Shown here: piece by piece, positions 34,034-34,609 of the stretch
Layout of the letters: each line of letters starts with the position of its first letter
How positions within the stretch are numbered: the first letter of the stretch is position 1
Assembly (NCBI GenBank): GCA_015679605.1
Contig: JAAAVE010000023.1
Span: forward strand, 7,108-41,716
Origin: Podila epigama
Lineage: Eukaryota > Mortierellomycota > Mortierellomycetes > Mortierellales > Mortierellaceae
DNA: 34,609 nt
Reading direction: 5' to 3'
Notes under the pieces: model-generated
Database searches by the model: none
What the model was told of the DNA's origin: nothing
The model's input: the letters and a program-made list of their open reading frames with translations, nothing else
Program-made: the position numbers and the translations under genes

Positions 34034-34609
34034 TCATGAGCCATGACCCCAGGGTTGACTCGAATATCCGGCTGCTGGAGAGCCAATGCTGTGACTTGAC
34101 AAGGACCGATGCTCGAGAGAAAGATGAGGTGGACCTGCAGATCCATCATGACCGGGGTGTGGAACGCGACCGGTGAAGGATGCATTGTGATCATCCCTGG
34201 GACGTTCAGCTTCTGCCACTTTGGAGGACCATTGAATCAAGAGTACTTCGAGATGATCGGTCACGAGTTTTGACTGCTCGGACGAAATTCTGACGGCGCG
34301 AGCCTTTTCCTCGACAGTAGAACGCTCGTCTGTCACGGCCAGGTTTCTGAGCTCCACGATCCGATCCAGTTCTGCCACCTTTTGGTCAAGAGGATGTACA
34401 AAGAGACATTGTTCTCTCCAGAAGCGGATAGCCTCCTTGACTTCGCCGGCGAGGTAGAGAAGACGATTATTGCTGAGAGGGCCAAGGTTGTTCATGGGCA
34501 TTGCAGGGTGAGTGTGAGAAGAAGGGTCATGGAGATGGAGGGCCATGTCATGTGCACTTCCATTGACACTGCCATTGACGCCTAGTCCAGATCCTGGTCC
34601 AGATCCTGT
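34034..34609 (-). CDS. Coiled-coil-like protein, C-terminal part, 5' end outside window
   Basis: The minus frame is open from the right edge (34609) to TGA at 34036-34034, about 191 residues. An ATG at 34546 exists, but in-frame upstream sequence continues to the edge in a Gly/Ser/Asn-rich style, so the start is likely further away. The middle section is helical and charged with heptad-like spacing (LAGEVKEAIRFWREQCLFVH, QKVAELDRIVELRNLAVTDE), flanked by Ser/Pro/His-rich tails. I do not recognise the family. It could be a scaffold or cytoskeletal adaptor, but that is a guess. Confidence 0.6.
   Translation of the reverse strand, partial: TGSGPGSGLGVNGSVNGSAHDMALHLHDPSSHTHPAMPMNNLGPLSNNRLLYLAGEVKEAIRFWREQCLFVHPLDQKVAELDRIVELRNLAVTDERSTVEEKARAVRISSEQSKLVTDHLEVLLIQWSSKVAEAERPRDDHNASFTGRVPHPGHDGSAGPPHLSLEHRSLSSHSIGSPAAGYSSQPWGHGS

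Noticed and set aside
1-34609. tRNA, rRNA, CRISPR arrays, transposons with terminal repeats
   Set aside because: No cloverleaf-type boxes, spaced direct repeats, transposase motifs or paired terminal repeats were found by eye; the tandem repeats present lack spacers.

Overview
This is intron-rich eukaryotic DNA, most likely from a fungus. The proteins include coatomer zeta, the V-ATPase proteolipid c'' and an F-box/JmjC/kinase fusion. Introns are mostly 80-180 bp with GTAAGT-like donors. Coding exons carry long Gln, Ser and Thr/Asn tracts, and A and T homopolymers fill introns and spacers. An early-diverging fungus of the Mortierella type fits best, but that assignment is inference from style and protein resemblance, not from a search. 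I rebuilt every multi-exon gene by hand from reading frame, splice sites and intron phase; all joined totals are divisible by three.

Layout, left to right. (1) 11-5221, +: LRR-RhoGEF-PH protein, probably 5' partial. (2) 7315-5442, -: unrecognised helical protein, 5 exons. (3) 7892-16521, +: a 2,466-residue protein with three START-type lipid-binding domains and a C-terminal membrane segment, 10 exons. (4) 21322-16685, -: two cyclic-nucleotide-binding domains, an F-box and leucine-rich repeats joined in one 1,386-residue protein. (5) About 22.3-25.6 kb, -: an accessory island with one small secreted cysteine-rich protein cut by a 729-base assembly gap, two degraded relatives, and a 21-bp tandem repeat. 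(6) 26444-27647, +: coatomer zeta. (7) 27929-29253, +: V-ATPase subunit c''. (8) 33114-29432, -: F-box-JmjC-APH-kinase protein, 11 exons, two of its introns using GC donors. (9) 34609-34034, -: C-terminal part of a coiled-coil protein that runs off the right edge.

Functional themes are signalling (Rho GTPase activation, cyclic nucleotide sensing coupled to SCF ubiquitin ligase), lipid binding at membranes, and endomembrane housekeeping (COPI, V-ATPase). The genes do not form an operon. Most junctions are convergent or divergent, and the only head-to-tail housekeeping pair is coatomer zeta and V-ATPase c''.

The most notable observations are the single-gene fusion of cyclic-nucleotide sensors to an F-box/LRR receptor, with several PKA-type RRxS motifs; the triplicated START unit that keeps the same two intron positions and phases in every copy; and the small secreted-protein family with conserved promoter and 5'UTR-intron spacing. 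No tRNA, rRNA, CRISPR array or intact transposon was seen.
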